A DNA stretch of 23,490 nt from a virus. The translations under genes were made by a program, and so were the position numbers. The stretch covers positions 1 to 23,490 of IMG/VR virus record IMGVR_UViG_3300042400_001741. One strand, given 5' to 3'. Of the stretch, positions 1-7,448 are shown in pieces (the first letter of the stretch is position 1; the number at the start of each line of letters is the position of its first letter). The notes below the pieces were generated by a model. That model saw only the letters and a program-made list of their open reading frames with translations, ran no database searches and was not told the DNA's origin.

Positions 1-517
1 TTAGTTTGTTTTGTTGAAAACTAATTTTGGCAGCATCATTGACGTTATAGTAGTTTGGGGGGCGAAAGTTAAAGGTCAATGTTTTAACTTTTAGCGGATT
101 TCCGTATTCCTCGTCGGGTATTTTAGCCAGCAAAAGATTTAGGTCTATGGTTTGTTCTTGTTTGTGGCTGCAATGTGGGCATTCAGTGGAAAGATCCAGT
201 CCTGCACCATAGCTGGCAATTTTTATTGCTATAAAAATAGCTTCGAGGTCAATGTTGGGAATTTGCCAAGGATCCAAGATATTAGGGCAGCAGCTATTGA
301 TAACTTCAACAATACCCGAACCATTCATTAGGCTGTCCGGTGTTTTCAATGTTAGTTCGTCTTTGACAGTCATTGGAAAAACAGGTATTTCTCCAGTTAC
401 TGGTAAATCTAGTGCATTTTCTGGATAGTATTTGCCTCCGCTGGGCAATTTTATGTGTATTGCTGGTTGTCTAAAATAATTTGATAATGGATTAACTGGT
501 TGAGATTCAGTAGACAT
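1..517 (-). CDS. T4 gp26-like baseplate hub protein, 3'-truncated by window edge
   Basis: My translation of the minus strand gives 172 codons from ATG at 517-515, open to the edge, so the C-terminus is missing. Residues 23-32 read KLPSGGKYYP, followed by EIPVFPMTVKDE (43-54). An LPSxGxxYP opening followed by a 'V.PMTVKDE' segment is what I know from the T4 baseplate hub family typified by gp26. A CPHC pair (113-116) with a nearby His (118) suggests a small metal-binding knuckle. T4 gp26 is about 208 aa, so some 40 residues are probably outside the window. GGAG lies 5 nt before the ATG on the minus strand and a CATAAATA late-promoter box lies just upstream, both supporting the start. It is divergent from the next gene. 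Family assignment is from remembered motifs; the exact role in hub assembly is inferred. Confidence 0.72.
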   Translation of the reverse strand, partial: MSTESQPVNPLSNYFRQPAIHIKLPSGGKYYPENALDLPVTGEIPVFPMTVKDELTLKTPDSLMNGSGIVEVINSCCPNILDPWQIPNIDLEAIFIAIKIASYGAGLDLSTECPHCSHKQEQTIDLNLLLAKIPDEEYGNPLKVKTLTFNFRPPNYYNVNDAAKISFQQNKL

Positions 518-525
518 TTTATCTC

Positions 526-533
526 CATAAATA
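526..533 (+). promoter_or_regulatory. T4-type late promoter box (CATAAATA), rightward
   Basis: CATAAATA is placed so that transcription would begin about 20 nt before the ATG at 560. The same octamer precedes gp20 (2712) and the large fibre gene (10161), which supports its being a real promoter element. It is the left arm of a 10-bp inverted repeat (525-534 and 538-547) separated by TTA. Confidence 0.68.
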
Positions 534-538
534 TTTAA

Positions 539-546
539 TATTTATG
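539..546 (-). promoter_or_regulatory. T4-type late promoter box (CATAAATA), leftward
   Basis: On the minus strand this octamer is CATAAATA, one base from the T4 late consensus TATAAATA. Initiation 5-7 nt downstream would give a leader of roughly 15 nt that still contains the GGAG of the gp26-like gene. It forms one arm of a perfect inverted repeat whose other arm is the rightward box at 526-533. Confidence 0.65.
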
Positions 547-559
547 GACTGGGTTTTTC

Positions 560-2710
560 ATGGCAATTAATGTTGACATTCCGGGCGTAGGCAAAGTTAC
601 TATAGAAGGTGCAGCCAGTGAAGATACGGCTCGCCAGCTTCTGAATGCAATGAAGCAAATGAGTCGAAAAAAGGATGTCGACAAAGCTGCAGGAGACAAA
701 ACCAAACAACAAGAAATCAGCGAAATGGAGCGATCCATTGATTCATATGTTGCTCAACTTCAGGAAATGAGCAAGTTTAGAAAAACATTGGGTGTAGTTG
801 GTAATATTCTTGTCACTGCCGGTGGTGCTTTTAAAAATATTGTTCAAGACATTGCCAAGGTTGGTCTTGCAGTAGCAACTAACTGGGCCACTAGCCCGGA
901 TCAATTAATGGAAGATCCAATACGTGCTGGTGCTGAGTTGATTAATACTGGTATAGATTTACTCGGTAAATCTATTACAACTGTAACCGATGCTGCAACT
1001 AAGCTCGCTGGCGGTATACCGGTACTAGGCGGGGTTATTAAAGGTGCTGGCGAAGCATTTAAAGGTGCTATAGAATTAGCAACCGCAGTATTAAAAGTTG
1101 CTAATGAATTTATGGCAGCTGAGTTTCAAAAAGTCACAAACTCTTTTTCTAAATTAAACAGAGTCGGTGCTACCTTTGAAGGGGGTATGGACGAGTTAGC
1201 AAGTCTCGCTGATACAACCGGCATTGGAATTAATAGATTTTCTGAAGCGGTAGCCAACAGCAGAGAAAATATCACTGCAATGGGCTTAAATGCAGCTAAC
1301 GCAGCAAAAGTGGTAGCTAATGGTCTAAGTCGGCTGTCAACACAGACTGGTACATCAGGTAGAGCTCTTCGAGATGAACTCTTGCTATTGGGATTTAACT
1401 ATCAAGAGCAAGGAGAACTAGTTGCTGAATACACAGCTAATATGGTGACATTGGGCAAGAGTCGTGCCGAAATTGATCGAGATGTCGCAACCGGAACTGC
1501 GAAATATGCCAAAGATTTAAAACTGTTAAGTGACATTACCGGCGAGGATGCACGTAAACGTATGCAAGAAGCCAGAAAGGAGTCAATGCGTTCTTCCTTA
1601 ATGGCCAAATTGGCACCAGAACAACAAGACGCTTTTAGAAAAGCCTATGCTGGACTAGCACAAGCAGGGCCCGAAATGCAAGCAGCACTAGTTCAGAAAT
1701 TGTCTATAGGTGAAGTAATTGATCCTTCTGTGGCAATGAACGAAAATCTTATGCAGTTAATAACCAAAGTCAGCACTGATGTAACTGCTGGATCAAAGGA
1801 TATTACAGCACAAACACTGACTGCTATTGCAGAAACTGCAGAAAATATACAAACAAAAGGAAGAGCCCTGGGTGTGTCGATTGATATAGCAGCACAAGCC
1901 GGTGCCGGTGGATTAATAGCCACTGCAGCTAAAATCAATAATACCTTTGAAGGTATTATGATCACACCTGAACAAATAGCACAAGCTAGAAATAATATCG
2001 AAACTGCTTCCAATCAAGCAGGCCCAGTAGCCGATGGATTCGTGCGAGCTACTACTGCTACCACAGAATTTGCTGTTCAAATGGAAACATTGGCTAGACA
2101 GAATTTACCAGGATATGCTCAGTTAATAGCAACCGGCACTGAAACTGCCAAGGGAGTTCTTAGTACTGCGTTGGCTGAAGCTAAAAAAATAGGCGAAAAA
2201 GGCCTCAAAACCTACGCCGAAGAAAAAATGACTGAAATGAAAAATCAGATGCTCGAAGCTGTAGAACAAATGAAAAGATTCTTCACAAACGAATTTTTAC
2301 CTAAATTAAGAGAAACATTAATAAGTGCTTTGCCATCTTGGTTACGGCCCGGTGAGCGTAGGACCAACGCACCCGATATTAGAGACAGTGGAGCCGATGG
2401 TGGAAGTGGACAAGCGGGTTCAATTCCGGGTGCAGCTCGGGGAAATATTTTAACTGGACCAAAAACTGGATATGCAGCTCTTTTACACGGTGCCGAAGCA
2501 GTAGTTCCCTTGCCCGATGGAAGAAGTATTCCTGTTAATTTAGCAGCAACAGTGGATCTTGCTAGTTCTGTAAATTTAACTCAACTTGAAGAATTAGCTG
2601 CCAAACAATTACAAATAAGCGAAACACTAGTTTCGGTAATGTCTCAAATCGGCACGATCTTACAAGAACACAGAGATATTAGTAGAGATATCTACGATGT
2701 AACAGCCTAA
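560..2710 (+). CDS. Probable tail tape-measure protein
   Basis: 716 aa. The N-terminus (MAINVDIPGVGKVTIEGAAS) is followed by a charged helical segment (about 28-75), hydrophobic Ala/Gly-rich stretches (about 77-92 and 149-187) and long Ala-rich helical sequence to about 600. Near the C-terminus (about 628-661) is GNILTGPKTGYAALLHGAEAVVPLPDG, split here as a 'GPKTGYAALLHGAE' then 'AVVPLPDG' motif. This resembles the '...G.AGPEAVIPL' signature common near the ends of phage tape-measure proteins. T4 gp29 is 590 aa, so the size is plausible. The start has only a weak GGACTGGG upstream, but a late promoter about 30 nt upstream fits. A tape-measure protein sets tail length and occupies the tail tube lumen. 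The position between gp26-like and gp20 differs from T4. Another tail or baseplate role is possible. Confidence 0.58.
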   Translation: MAINVDIPGVGKVTIEGAASEDTARQLLNAMKQMSRKKDVDKAAGDKTKQQEISEMERSIDSYVAQLQEMSKFRKTLGVVGNILVTAGGAFKNIVQDIAKVGLAVATNWATSPDQLMEDPIRAGAELINTGIDLLGKSITTVTDAATKLAGGIPVLGGVIKGAGEAFKGAIELATAVLKVANEFMAAEFQKVTNSFSKLNRVGATFEGGMDELASLADTTGIGINRFSEAVANSRENITAMGLNAANAAKVVANGLSRLSTQTGTSGRALRDELLLLGFNYQEQGELVAEYTANMVTLGKSRAEIDRDVATGTAKYAKDLKLLSDITGEDARKRMQEARKESMRSSLMAKLAPEQQDAFRKAYAGLAQAGPEMQAALVQKLSIGEVIDPSVAMNENLMQLITKVSTDVTAGSKDITAQTLTAIAETAENIQTKGRALGVSIDIAAQAGAGGLIATAAKINNTFEGIMITPEQIAQARNNIETASNQAGPVADGFVRATTATTEFAVQMETLARQNLPGYAQLIATGTETAKGVLSTALAEAKKIGEKGLKTYAEEKMTEMKNQMLEAVEQMKRFFTNEFLPKLRETLISALPSWLRPGERRTNAPDIRDSGADGGSGQAGSIPGAARGNILTGPKTGYAALLHGAEAVVPLPDGRSIPVNLAATVDLASSVNLTQLEELAAKQLQISETLVSVMSQIGTILQEHRDISRDIYDVTA

Positions 2711-2711
2711 C

Positions 2712-2719
2712 CATAAATA
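2712..2719 (+). promoter_or_regulatory. T4-type late promoter box upstream of gp20
   Basis: CATAAATA begins 2 nt after the stop codon of the preceding gene. Its context CATAAATAACT is shared over 11 nt with the box at 10161. Initiation about 6 nt downstream leaves a leader of about 17 nt that contains the AGGAAA ribosome-binding site for the GTG start at 2742. Confidence 0.7.
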
Positions 2720-2741
2720 ACTGATATTTAGGAAATAAAAC

Positions 2742-4466
2742 GTGGCTTCTTGGAAAAAATACTTTAAATCGCAACCTAATACCGCAGGTTCAGTTAGTCC
2801 AATTAGCGGTCGAGAAAGCTATCAACCAGTATTTAGAAACTATCAAACTAACTTACCCGATGTCTATATTGGTCATCCCAATCGTATTGAACGCTATAAT
2901 CAATATGAGGGAATGGATATGGATTCGGAAATTAACTCAGCATTGGATATTCTGGCCGAATTTTGCACACAGCTTGACCCAAAGTCTAAACGTGTGTTTG
3001 AAGTTGACTACGTAGAAGAACCCACTGACAATGAAGTTAATATCATTAAAGAACAATTGAATCAATGGATTAAGTTAAACAAACTTGATCAAAGATTGTT
3101 TAAAATGGTACGCAATACTTTAAAGTATGGCGATCAAATGTTTATTCGCGACCCCGAAACGTTTGAAATGCATTGGATAGATATGTCCAAGGTAGTCAAA
3201 ATTATTGTAAACGAAAGCGAGGGCAAAGAACTAGAACAATATATTGTTAAAGATATCAGCCCAAATTTTCAAAATTTAACTGCAACCAAAGTAGCAGTTA
3301 GCGATACTTATATTAATCGTCCTCAAATTGGTGGTCCCAGCGGTGCTTACGTTCAGCCACAGGTTCCTTATTCGGGCGGCAGTCGCTTCGGAAGAGATCA
3401 AAACGAATACGCAATTGAAGCACAACATATTGTACATTTGAGCCTAACTGAAGGGCTGGATATTACTTGGCCATTTGGTACCAGTGTACTGGAAAGTGTT
3501 TTTAAGGTCTTCAAACAGAAAGAACTAATTGAAGATGCTATCATTATCTATCGTGTTCAACGTGCCCCAGAACGACGTATATTCAAAATTGACGTAGGAA
3601 ACATGCCTCCACACATGGCTATGGCCTATGTAGAGCGTATCAAGAACGAAATACATCAGCGTAGAATACCCACAGTGACTGGTGGTGGTGTTAACATGAT
3701 GGATGCTACTTATAATCCGTTAAGTACACTTGAGGACTTTTTCTTCCCAGTTACAGCAGAAGGTCGTGGTAGTAGTGTTGATACATTGCAAGGCGGTAGC
3801 AATGTAGGTGAGATTACAGATTTACGATTCTTCACTAATAAACTTTTCCGTGGATTACGTATACCTAGCAGTTACTTGCCGCAAGACGTCGAAGACGGAA
3901 GTCAAAGTTATAATGATGGCCGTGTTGGTACAGCATTGATTCAGGAATGGCGTTTTAATCAGTATTGTAAACGATTACAAAGCACTATTATTGAAAATTT
4001 AGATAAAGAATTCAAAATGTTTATGCGTTGGCGTGGTATAAACATTGATGGCAGTTTGTTTAATTTAAAATTCAATGAGCCACAAAACTTTGCAAAATAT
4101 CGTCAAGCAGAAGTTGACGGTGTTAGAATTAATACTTTTGGTCAAATTGAGCAGTTGCCTTATATGAGCAAACGATTTATGATGCAACGTTATCTAGGAT
4201 TAACTGAGGAAGAAATTGCTGAAAACGAGCGTTTGTGGAGAGAAGAAAAAGGCGACAAGGAAACCAGTGAGTCTGATGTTGGACTAAGAGCTGCAGGAAT
4301 AACACCCGGTGGTATAGAATCTGACATGGGTGCAATGGCTCCTCCTCCTGGGCCCGAAGAAGCACCGCCTGGCGGCGAAGTAGCTCCTCCGGCTGGTGAA
4401 GTTTCTCCTGTTGGTGGGCCTGGTGCAGCACCGGCTGCTCCTGTGGCACCCGCTCCGGTTGTGTAA
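2742..4466 (+). CDS. 20: Portal vertex protein (T4 gp20 family)
   Basis: 574 aa from a GTG start with AGGAAA 6 nt upstream. The protein is recognisable throughout as a T4 gp20-type portal. It has an early PDVYIGHPNRIERYNQYEGMD segment (read as two parts around residue 50), then MDSEINSALDILAEFCTQ and KYGDQMFIRDPET (about 126-138). The middle contains WPFGTSVLESVFKVFKQKE, and later come RGLRIPSSYLPQDVEDGSQS and the SYNDGRVGTALIQEWRFNQY region. Portals form a dodecamer at one capsid vertex, nucleate prohead assembly, carry the packaging motor and later attach the tail. T4 gp20 is 524 aa; the surplus is mainly a Pro/Ala/Gly/Glu-rich tail from about 528 to 574, probably disordered. It stands first in a co-directional head cluster. 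Confidence 0.96.
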   Translation: MASWKKYFKSQPNTAGSVSPISGRESYQPVFRNYQTNLPDVYIGHPNRIERYNQYEGMDMDSEINSALDILAEFCTQLDPKSKRVFEVDYVEEPTDNEVNIIKEQLNQWIKLNKLDQRLFKMVRNTLKYGDQMFIRDPETFEMHWIDMSKVVKIIVNESEGKELEQYIVKDISPNFQNLTATKVAVSDTYINRPQIGGPSGAYVQPQVPYSGGSRFGRDQNEYAIEAQHIVHLSLTEGLDITWPFGTSVLESVFKVFKQKELIEDAIIIYRVQRAPERRIFKIDVGNMPPHMAMAYVERIKNEIHQRRIPTVTGGGVNMMDATYNPLSTLEDFFFPVTAEGRGSSVDTLQGGSNVGEITDLRFFTNKLFRGLRIPSSYLPQDVEDGSQSYNDGRVGTALIQEWRFNQYCKRLQSTIIENLDKEFKMFMRWRGINIDGSLFNLKFNEPQNFAKYRQAEVDGVRINTFGQIEQLPYMSKRFMMQRYLGLTEEEIAENERLWREEKGDKETSESDVGLRAAGITPGGIESDMGAMAPPPGPEEAPPGGEVAPPAGEVSPVGGPGAAPAAPVAPAPVV

Positions 4467-4470
4467 AAGA

Positions 4471-4478
4471 TATAAATA
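4471..4478 (+). promoter_or_regulatory. Perfect T4 late promoter box (TATAAATA)
   Basis: This is the only exact TATAAATA that I found at a gene start in the window. Its last base is 5 nt before the ATG at 4484, so a normal late start site would fall on or next to that ATG. It is downstream of the gp20 stop codon and upstream of the small core-region gene. Confidence 0.7.
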
Positions 4479-4483
4479 TCTAT

Positions 4484-4720
4484 ATGAACCTATTTGAAAT
4501 GTTTTCGGTCATGCCAGATGGATATCAAACACCAGCTGAGGATCATTCTGTGGCTAAAAAATCAGATACTCGTAAAACAAGATTGACACTGAGACAGATC
4601 AATAAATTAAGAATAATGAATGATATTCGTAGAATTGAGCACGAAAAAGACATCGAAAAAGCAGTAAAACAATATGGAGCACAGCCTGCAGAAGGTGGCG
4701 GTGCACCGCCGCTAGTCTAA
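4484..4720 (+). CDS. Small basic protein in the T4 gene 67 position
   Basis: 78 aa. The central part (about residues 29-57) is strongly basic and helical, with KTRLTLRQINKLRIMNDIRR followed by an acidic-basic EHEKDIEKAVKQYGAQPAE run and a short Gly/Pro tail. As far as I remember, small proteins with an 'LTLRQINKLR' core lie beside gp20 in marine T4-like phages, but I know no function. It occupies the slot of T4 gene 67 between portal and protease genes, so a prohead core role is a positional inference only. There is no Shine-Dalgarno sequence before ATG 4484, and the late promoter box ends 5 nt upstream. In-frame ATGs at 4499 and 4511 also lack a clear ribosome site. A strong terminator follows. 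Confidence 0.7.
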   Translation: MNLFEMFSVMPDGYQTPAEDHSVAKKSDTRKTRLTLRQINKLRIMNDIRRIEHEKDIEKAVKQYGAQPAEGGGAPPLV

Positions 4721-4737
4721 AAAAACCTCATTTTCGC

Positions 4738-4767
4738 AAAAAATGCCGCTTAAAGCGGTATTTTTTT
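4738..4767 (+). terminator. Intrinsic terminator after the 78-aa gene
   Basis: The stem is TGCCGCT (4744-4750) with AGCGGTA (4754-4760), including one G-T pair, around a TAA loop. It is flanked by an A run and a T7 run, so A-T pairs lengthen the helix. It should stop rightward transcripts from gp20 and the 78-aa gene. It leaves the next gene either to read-through or to an AT-rich promoter near 4776-4786 that I cannot define well. Confidence 0.8.
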
Positions 4768-4796
4768 ATGATTACATTAAATAAATTTAATATTTG

Positions 4797-4802
4797 AAGG
4801 AG
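4797..4802 (+). promoter_or_regulatory. Ribosome binding site that fixes the start of the acidic core gene
   Basis: AAGGAG lies 6 nt before ATG 4809. The in-frame TTG at 4794 lies just upstream of this site and has no ribosome site of its own, so 4809 is chosen over the longer reading frame. Confidence 0.8.
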
Positions 4803-4808
4803 TTCTTT

Positions 4809-5672
4809 ATGAACAAGTACGAAAAGCTAATAGAATATATCATTTCCGAGCAGGAAGATCTTGCTCGTGAATTGTTTCACGAAATCGTGGTTGAGAAAAG
4901 TCGCAGTATCTATGAAAGCCTAATTGAAAACGATCCAGAAATGGAAGGTGAAATGGGCGGAATGGGTAAAGTCGATGAGCTCATGCACGATGTCGAAGCC
5001 GACGAAGGTGTACTCGAAGCCGACGACGAAATGCCAATGGATATGGGCAGCGACGATGAAATGGGCGGTGACGACATGGGCGACGATATGGGCGATGTTG
5101 ACCTTGACGACATGGGCGGTGACGAGGAAATGGGCGGTGACGAGGAAATGGGCGGTGACGAGGATCTCGAAGATCGCGTTATGGACCTTGAGTCGGCACT
5201 CGACGATCTTAAAGCCGAATTTGATAAAATGATGGCTGGCGAAGAAGCCGGCGAAGAAGACAGCGGCGAAGAAGAACTCGAAAGCGAAGAAGACAGCGAA
5301 GAAGACGAAGAACAAGCCAACGAAGGCATGGTTCGTGAGTACGTCGAAAAAGTAGCTGCTCCTGCTTCCGGAGAAGGCCACGAAGTTGGTGCTGGAAAAT
5401 CAGCAGCAATCAACAAATCTTCACCTGCACTACAGAAAGCCAACAATATGGGCGGAAAAAGATTTGACTTAGGTAAAGGTGCCGAGTCTGCACCCGATGG
5501 ACAGCGTCCTCATAGCACTGTTAAAGCACCTCAGGAAATCGACGTAGCCAAGAAGAATGTCAATAAGCCGGGTGGCAACAAAGGTGCTCAGGATTTTTAC
5601 GGTACAAAAGCCAAAGCTAAAGCTGGCGAAGAAGGTAGCGTAAACAAGAAAAGCATTGAATCCGGTAACTAA
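4809..5672 (+). CDS. Acidic prohead core protein in the T4 gene 68 position
   Basis: 287 aa. The N-terminal 40 residues form a helical segment containing ARELFHEIVVEKSRSIYESL. The next 140 or so are extraordinarily rich in Asp, Glu, Gly and Met, with repeats of the type MGGDEE (about 102-119). Long Glu/Ser runs follow (about 140-172). The last 110 residues are Lys/Ala/Gly/Asn-rich and basic. It lies between the portal region and protease gp21, where T4 has the small core proteins gp67 and gp68; T4 gp67 is also acidic but only 80 aa. Such core proteins fill the prohead with gp22 and are digested by gp21. Placement and composition support a core role, while the exact T4 counterpart is uncertain. 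Downstream spacing to gp21 is 12 nt, consistent with co-expression. Confidence 0.75.
   Translation: MNKYEKLIEYIISEQEDLARELFHEIVVEKSRSIYESLIENDPEMEGEMGGMGKVDELMHDVEADEGVLEADDEMPMDMGSDDEMGGDDMGDDMGDVDLDDMGGDEEMGGDEEMGGDEDLEDRVMDLESALDDLKAEFDKMMAGEEAGEEDSGEEELESEEDSEEDEEQANEGMVREYVEKVAAPASGEGHEVGAGKSAAINKSSPALQKANNMGGKRFDLGKGAESAPDGQRPHSTVKAPQEIDVAKKNVNKPGGNKGAQDFYGTKAKAKAGEEGSVNKKSIESGN
5112..5164 (+). repeat. 18-bp tandem repeat encoding MGGDEE
   Basis: The unit ATGGGCGGTGACGAGGAA occurs exactly at 5112-5129 and 5130-5147, and 17 of its 18 bases recur at 5148-5164. Related but diverged copies precede it (about 5058-5100). It lies in frame inside the acidic core gene. Confidence 0.9.
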
Positions 5673-5684
5673 GGAAAACAAATA

Positions 5685-6308
5685 ATGTTAATGTTACGAG
5701 AAAGCCTCAGTTTCGATCAAGCTCGTATTCTTGTAGAAGAAAACGAAAAAGACAAGTCTCTTTATATGGAAGGGATTTGTCTACAAGGCGGGATTGAGAA
5801 CGGCAACGGTAGAATATACTCTGTTGAAGAAATCTCTCGAGCAGTTAACAATGTTGCTAAACAAATCAAAGATGGTCATAGCATTCTGGGTGAGTTAGAT
5901 CACCCAGATGACCTCAAAGTCAATCTAGACCGTGTTAGTCATATGATCACTAACATGTGGATGGATGGGCCTAATGGGTTTGGCAAACTAAAGATACTAC
6001 CTACTCCTATGGGAAATCTAGTTAGCACCATGTTAAAAAGTGGTGTAAAGCTAGGTGTAAGCAGCAGGGGCAGTGGTAATGTTGATGATTCAACAGGAAA
6101 GGTAACTGATTTTGATATGGTTACCATTGATGTAGTTGCACAGCCCAGTGCACCAAACGCTTATCCTCGTGCAGTATATGAGGGATTAATGAATATGCGT
6201 TATGGACACCGTGTGCTCGACATTGCTCGAGATGCTGCAACCGATCAAAAAGTTCAACAGCATCTGAAAAAGGCTTTAACGGGCCTTATCAAAGATCTAA
6301 AAATATAG
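5685..6308 (+). CDS. 21: Prohead core protease (T4 gp21 family)
   Basis: 207 aa, close to the 212 aa of T4 gp21. The HK97/herpes-like prohead protease fold is indicated by GELDHPDD with His73 and by GVSSRGSG (124-131) with Ser126/127 as the nucleophile candidates. The following FDMVTIDVVAQPSAP segment (143-157) contains Asp and the typical 'PSAPNAYP' closing. Early residues 28-48 (MEGICLQGG...NGNGRIYSVEE) are also characteristic. The enzyme sits inside the prohead, self-activates, degrades gp22 and core proteins and trims gp23 after (L/I)-X-Glu sites before DNA packaging. AAGGAAAA overlapping the previous stop supports the ATG at 5685; an ATG two codons later is possible. It is 10 nt from gp22. 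Identification is from motifs and position, with no conflict seen. Confidence 0.95.
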   Translation: MLMLRESLSFDQARILVEENEKDKSLYMEGICLQGGIENGNGRIYSVEEISRAVNNVAKQIKDGHSILGELDHPDDLKVNLDRVSHMITNMWMDGPNGFGKLKILPTPMGNLVSTMLKSGVKLGVSSRGSGNVDDSTGKVTDFDMVTIDVVAQPSAPNAYPRAVYEGLMNMRYGHRVLDIARDAATDQKVQQHLKKALTGLIKDLKI

Positions 6309-6318
6309 GAGATAGGCG

Positions 6319-7422
6319 ATGTTTGATGCTATCAAATCACTGATGGAAAGTGGTGTGATCAACGAGGAAACACGCACTGCTATTAGCGAAGCTTGGGAGT
6401 CTAAGTTAAACGAGGCTCGTGAGCAGATCAAAGCAGAGTTGCGTGAGGAGTTCGCAGGTCGTTACCAGCATGACAAGCAAGTGATGGTAGAAGCAATGGA
6501 TCGTATGCTTACTGAAAGTCTCCAAAAAGAACTCGGTGAATTCCACGAAGATAAACAGGCACTAGCTCAAGACCGTGTTAAGTTCCAAAAACACATGGTC
6601 GAGAGTGCAAAGAAGTTTGATGCTTTTGTTACTAAAAAGCTAGCTGAAGAAATTCAGGAACTTCGTGCCGATCGTGAAAAATATCGTAATGCCATTGGTG
6701 TTATGGAAAAATTCGTTGTTAAGCAATTAGCCGAAGAAATTCAAGAGTTCAGTCAAGACAAACGTGCTCTAGTGGAAACTCGTGTACGTTTAATTTCTGA
6801 AGCAAAAACTAAACTTGAAAGCATTAAGAAAAACTTTATTGCTCAAGGTAGCCGTTTAGTTGCAGAAACAGTAGAGCAGGGTCTAAAAGGCGAAATTACT
6901 CAACTCAAAGAAGACATTCAGTTGGCCAGAGAGAATATGTTTGGTCGCAAACTGTTTGAAGCCTTTGCCAATGAGTTTGCTGTTACCCACTTGAATGAAA
7001 ATAAGGAAATTCGTAAATTACGTACTCAACTCGAACAGCGTGAACAACAACTAACTGAGTCCCGTCAAGAAATTGAACGTGCTCAACAGATAGTTGAAAA
7101 CAAGCAACGAGAGATTCGCGTAATTAAAGAATCAGCAGAAAGACAGAAAGTTATGTCTGGCTTGCTAAAAACGTTAAACAAGGAAAAGGCTCAGGTAATG
7201 GGTCAACTACTTGAAAATGTGCAGACTGATAAGCTCCAATCTGCATTTGAAAAGTATCTACCAGCAGTTCTTAATGAGAACACAGCTCGTGTAAAAAGCG
7301 GCGAGAGTCGCACACTGACTGAAAGTCTTAAAGTAGCTACTGGAGATAAATCTGCTACACCAAACGCCGGTTCAGAAACAGGTAATGTTGTTGAACTCAA
7401 GCGTTTAGCAGGGCTTAATTAA
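6319..7422 (+). CDS. 22: Prohead core scaffold protein (T4 gp22 family)
   Basis: 367 aa, longer than T4 gp22 (about 269 aa). It begins MFDAIKSLMESGVINEETRT and then becomes almost entirely charged alpha-helical sequence with heptad character, rich in Glu, Lys, Gln and Arg. The segment EFHEDKQALAQDRVKFQ (about 74-90) and the related EFSQDKRALVETRVRLI (about 147-163) are internal repeats, each preceded by a KLAEEIQE- or QLAEEIQE-type stretch. Several L-X-E and I-X-E tripeptides could serve as gp21 cleavage sites. The protein is the main internal scaffold on which gp23 assembles and is removed by gp21. AGGAGA at 6307-6312, overlapping the gp21 stop, sets the start. Position between gp21 and gp23 is exactly as in T4. 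Confidence 0.92.
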   Translation: MFDAIKSLMESGVINEETRTAISEAWESKLNEAREQIKAELREEFAGRYQHDKQVMVEAMDRMLTESLQKELGEFHEDKQALAQDRVKFQKHMVESAKKFDAFVTKKLAEEIQELRADREKYRNAIGVMEKFVVKQLAEEIQEFSQDKRALVETRVRLISEAKTKLESIKKNFIAQGSRLVAETVEQGLKGEITQLKEDIQLARENMFGRKLFEAFANEFAVTHLNENKEIRKLRTQLEQREQQLTESRQEIERAQQIVENKQREIRVIKESAERQKVMSGLLKTLNKEKAQVMGQLLENVQTDKLQSAFEKYLPAVLNENTARVKSGESRTLTESLKVATGDKSATPNAGSETGNVVELKRLAGLN

Positions 7423-7448
7423 CTTAGTTTAGGAGAAAAGGAAAGACT

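Noticed and set aside
4768-4790. Late promoter in the AT-rich stretch before the acidic core gene
   Set aside because: Only ATTAAATA-type matches with two mismatches are present, so I could not support a specific box.
4794-4808. TTG start for the acidic core protein
   Set aside because: The AAGGAG ribosome site lies downstream of this TTG and 6 nt before ATG 4809, so ATG is preferred.
4910-5446. Long minus-strand frames opposite the acidic core gene (up to 178 aa, Ser-rich or Phe/His-rich)
   Set aside because: They are the complement of repetitive Asp/Glu/Met codons, have no ribosome site or promoter, and look like low-complexity shadows.
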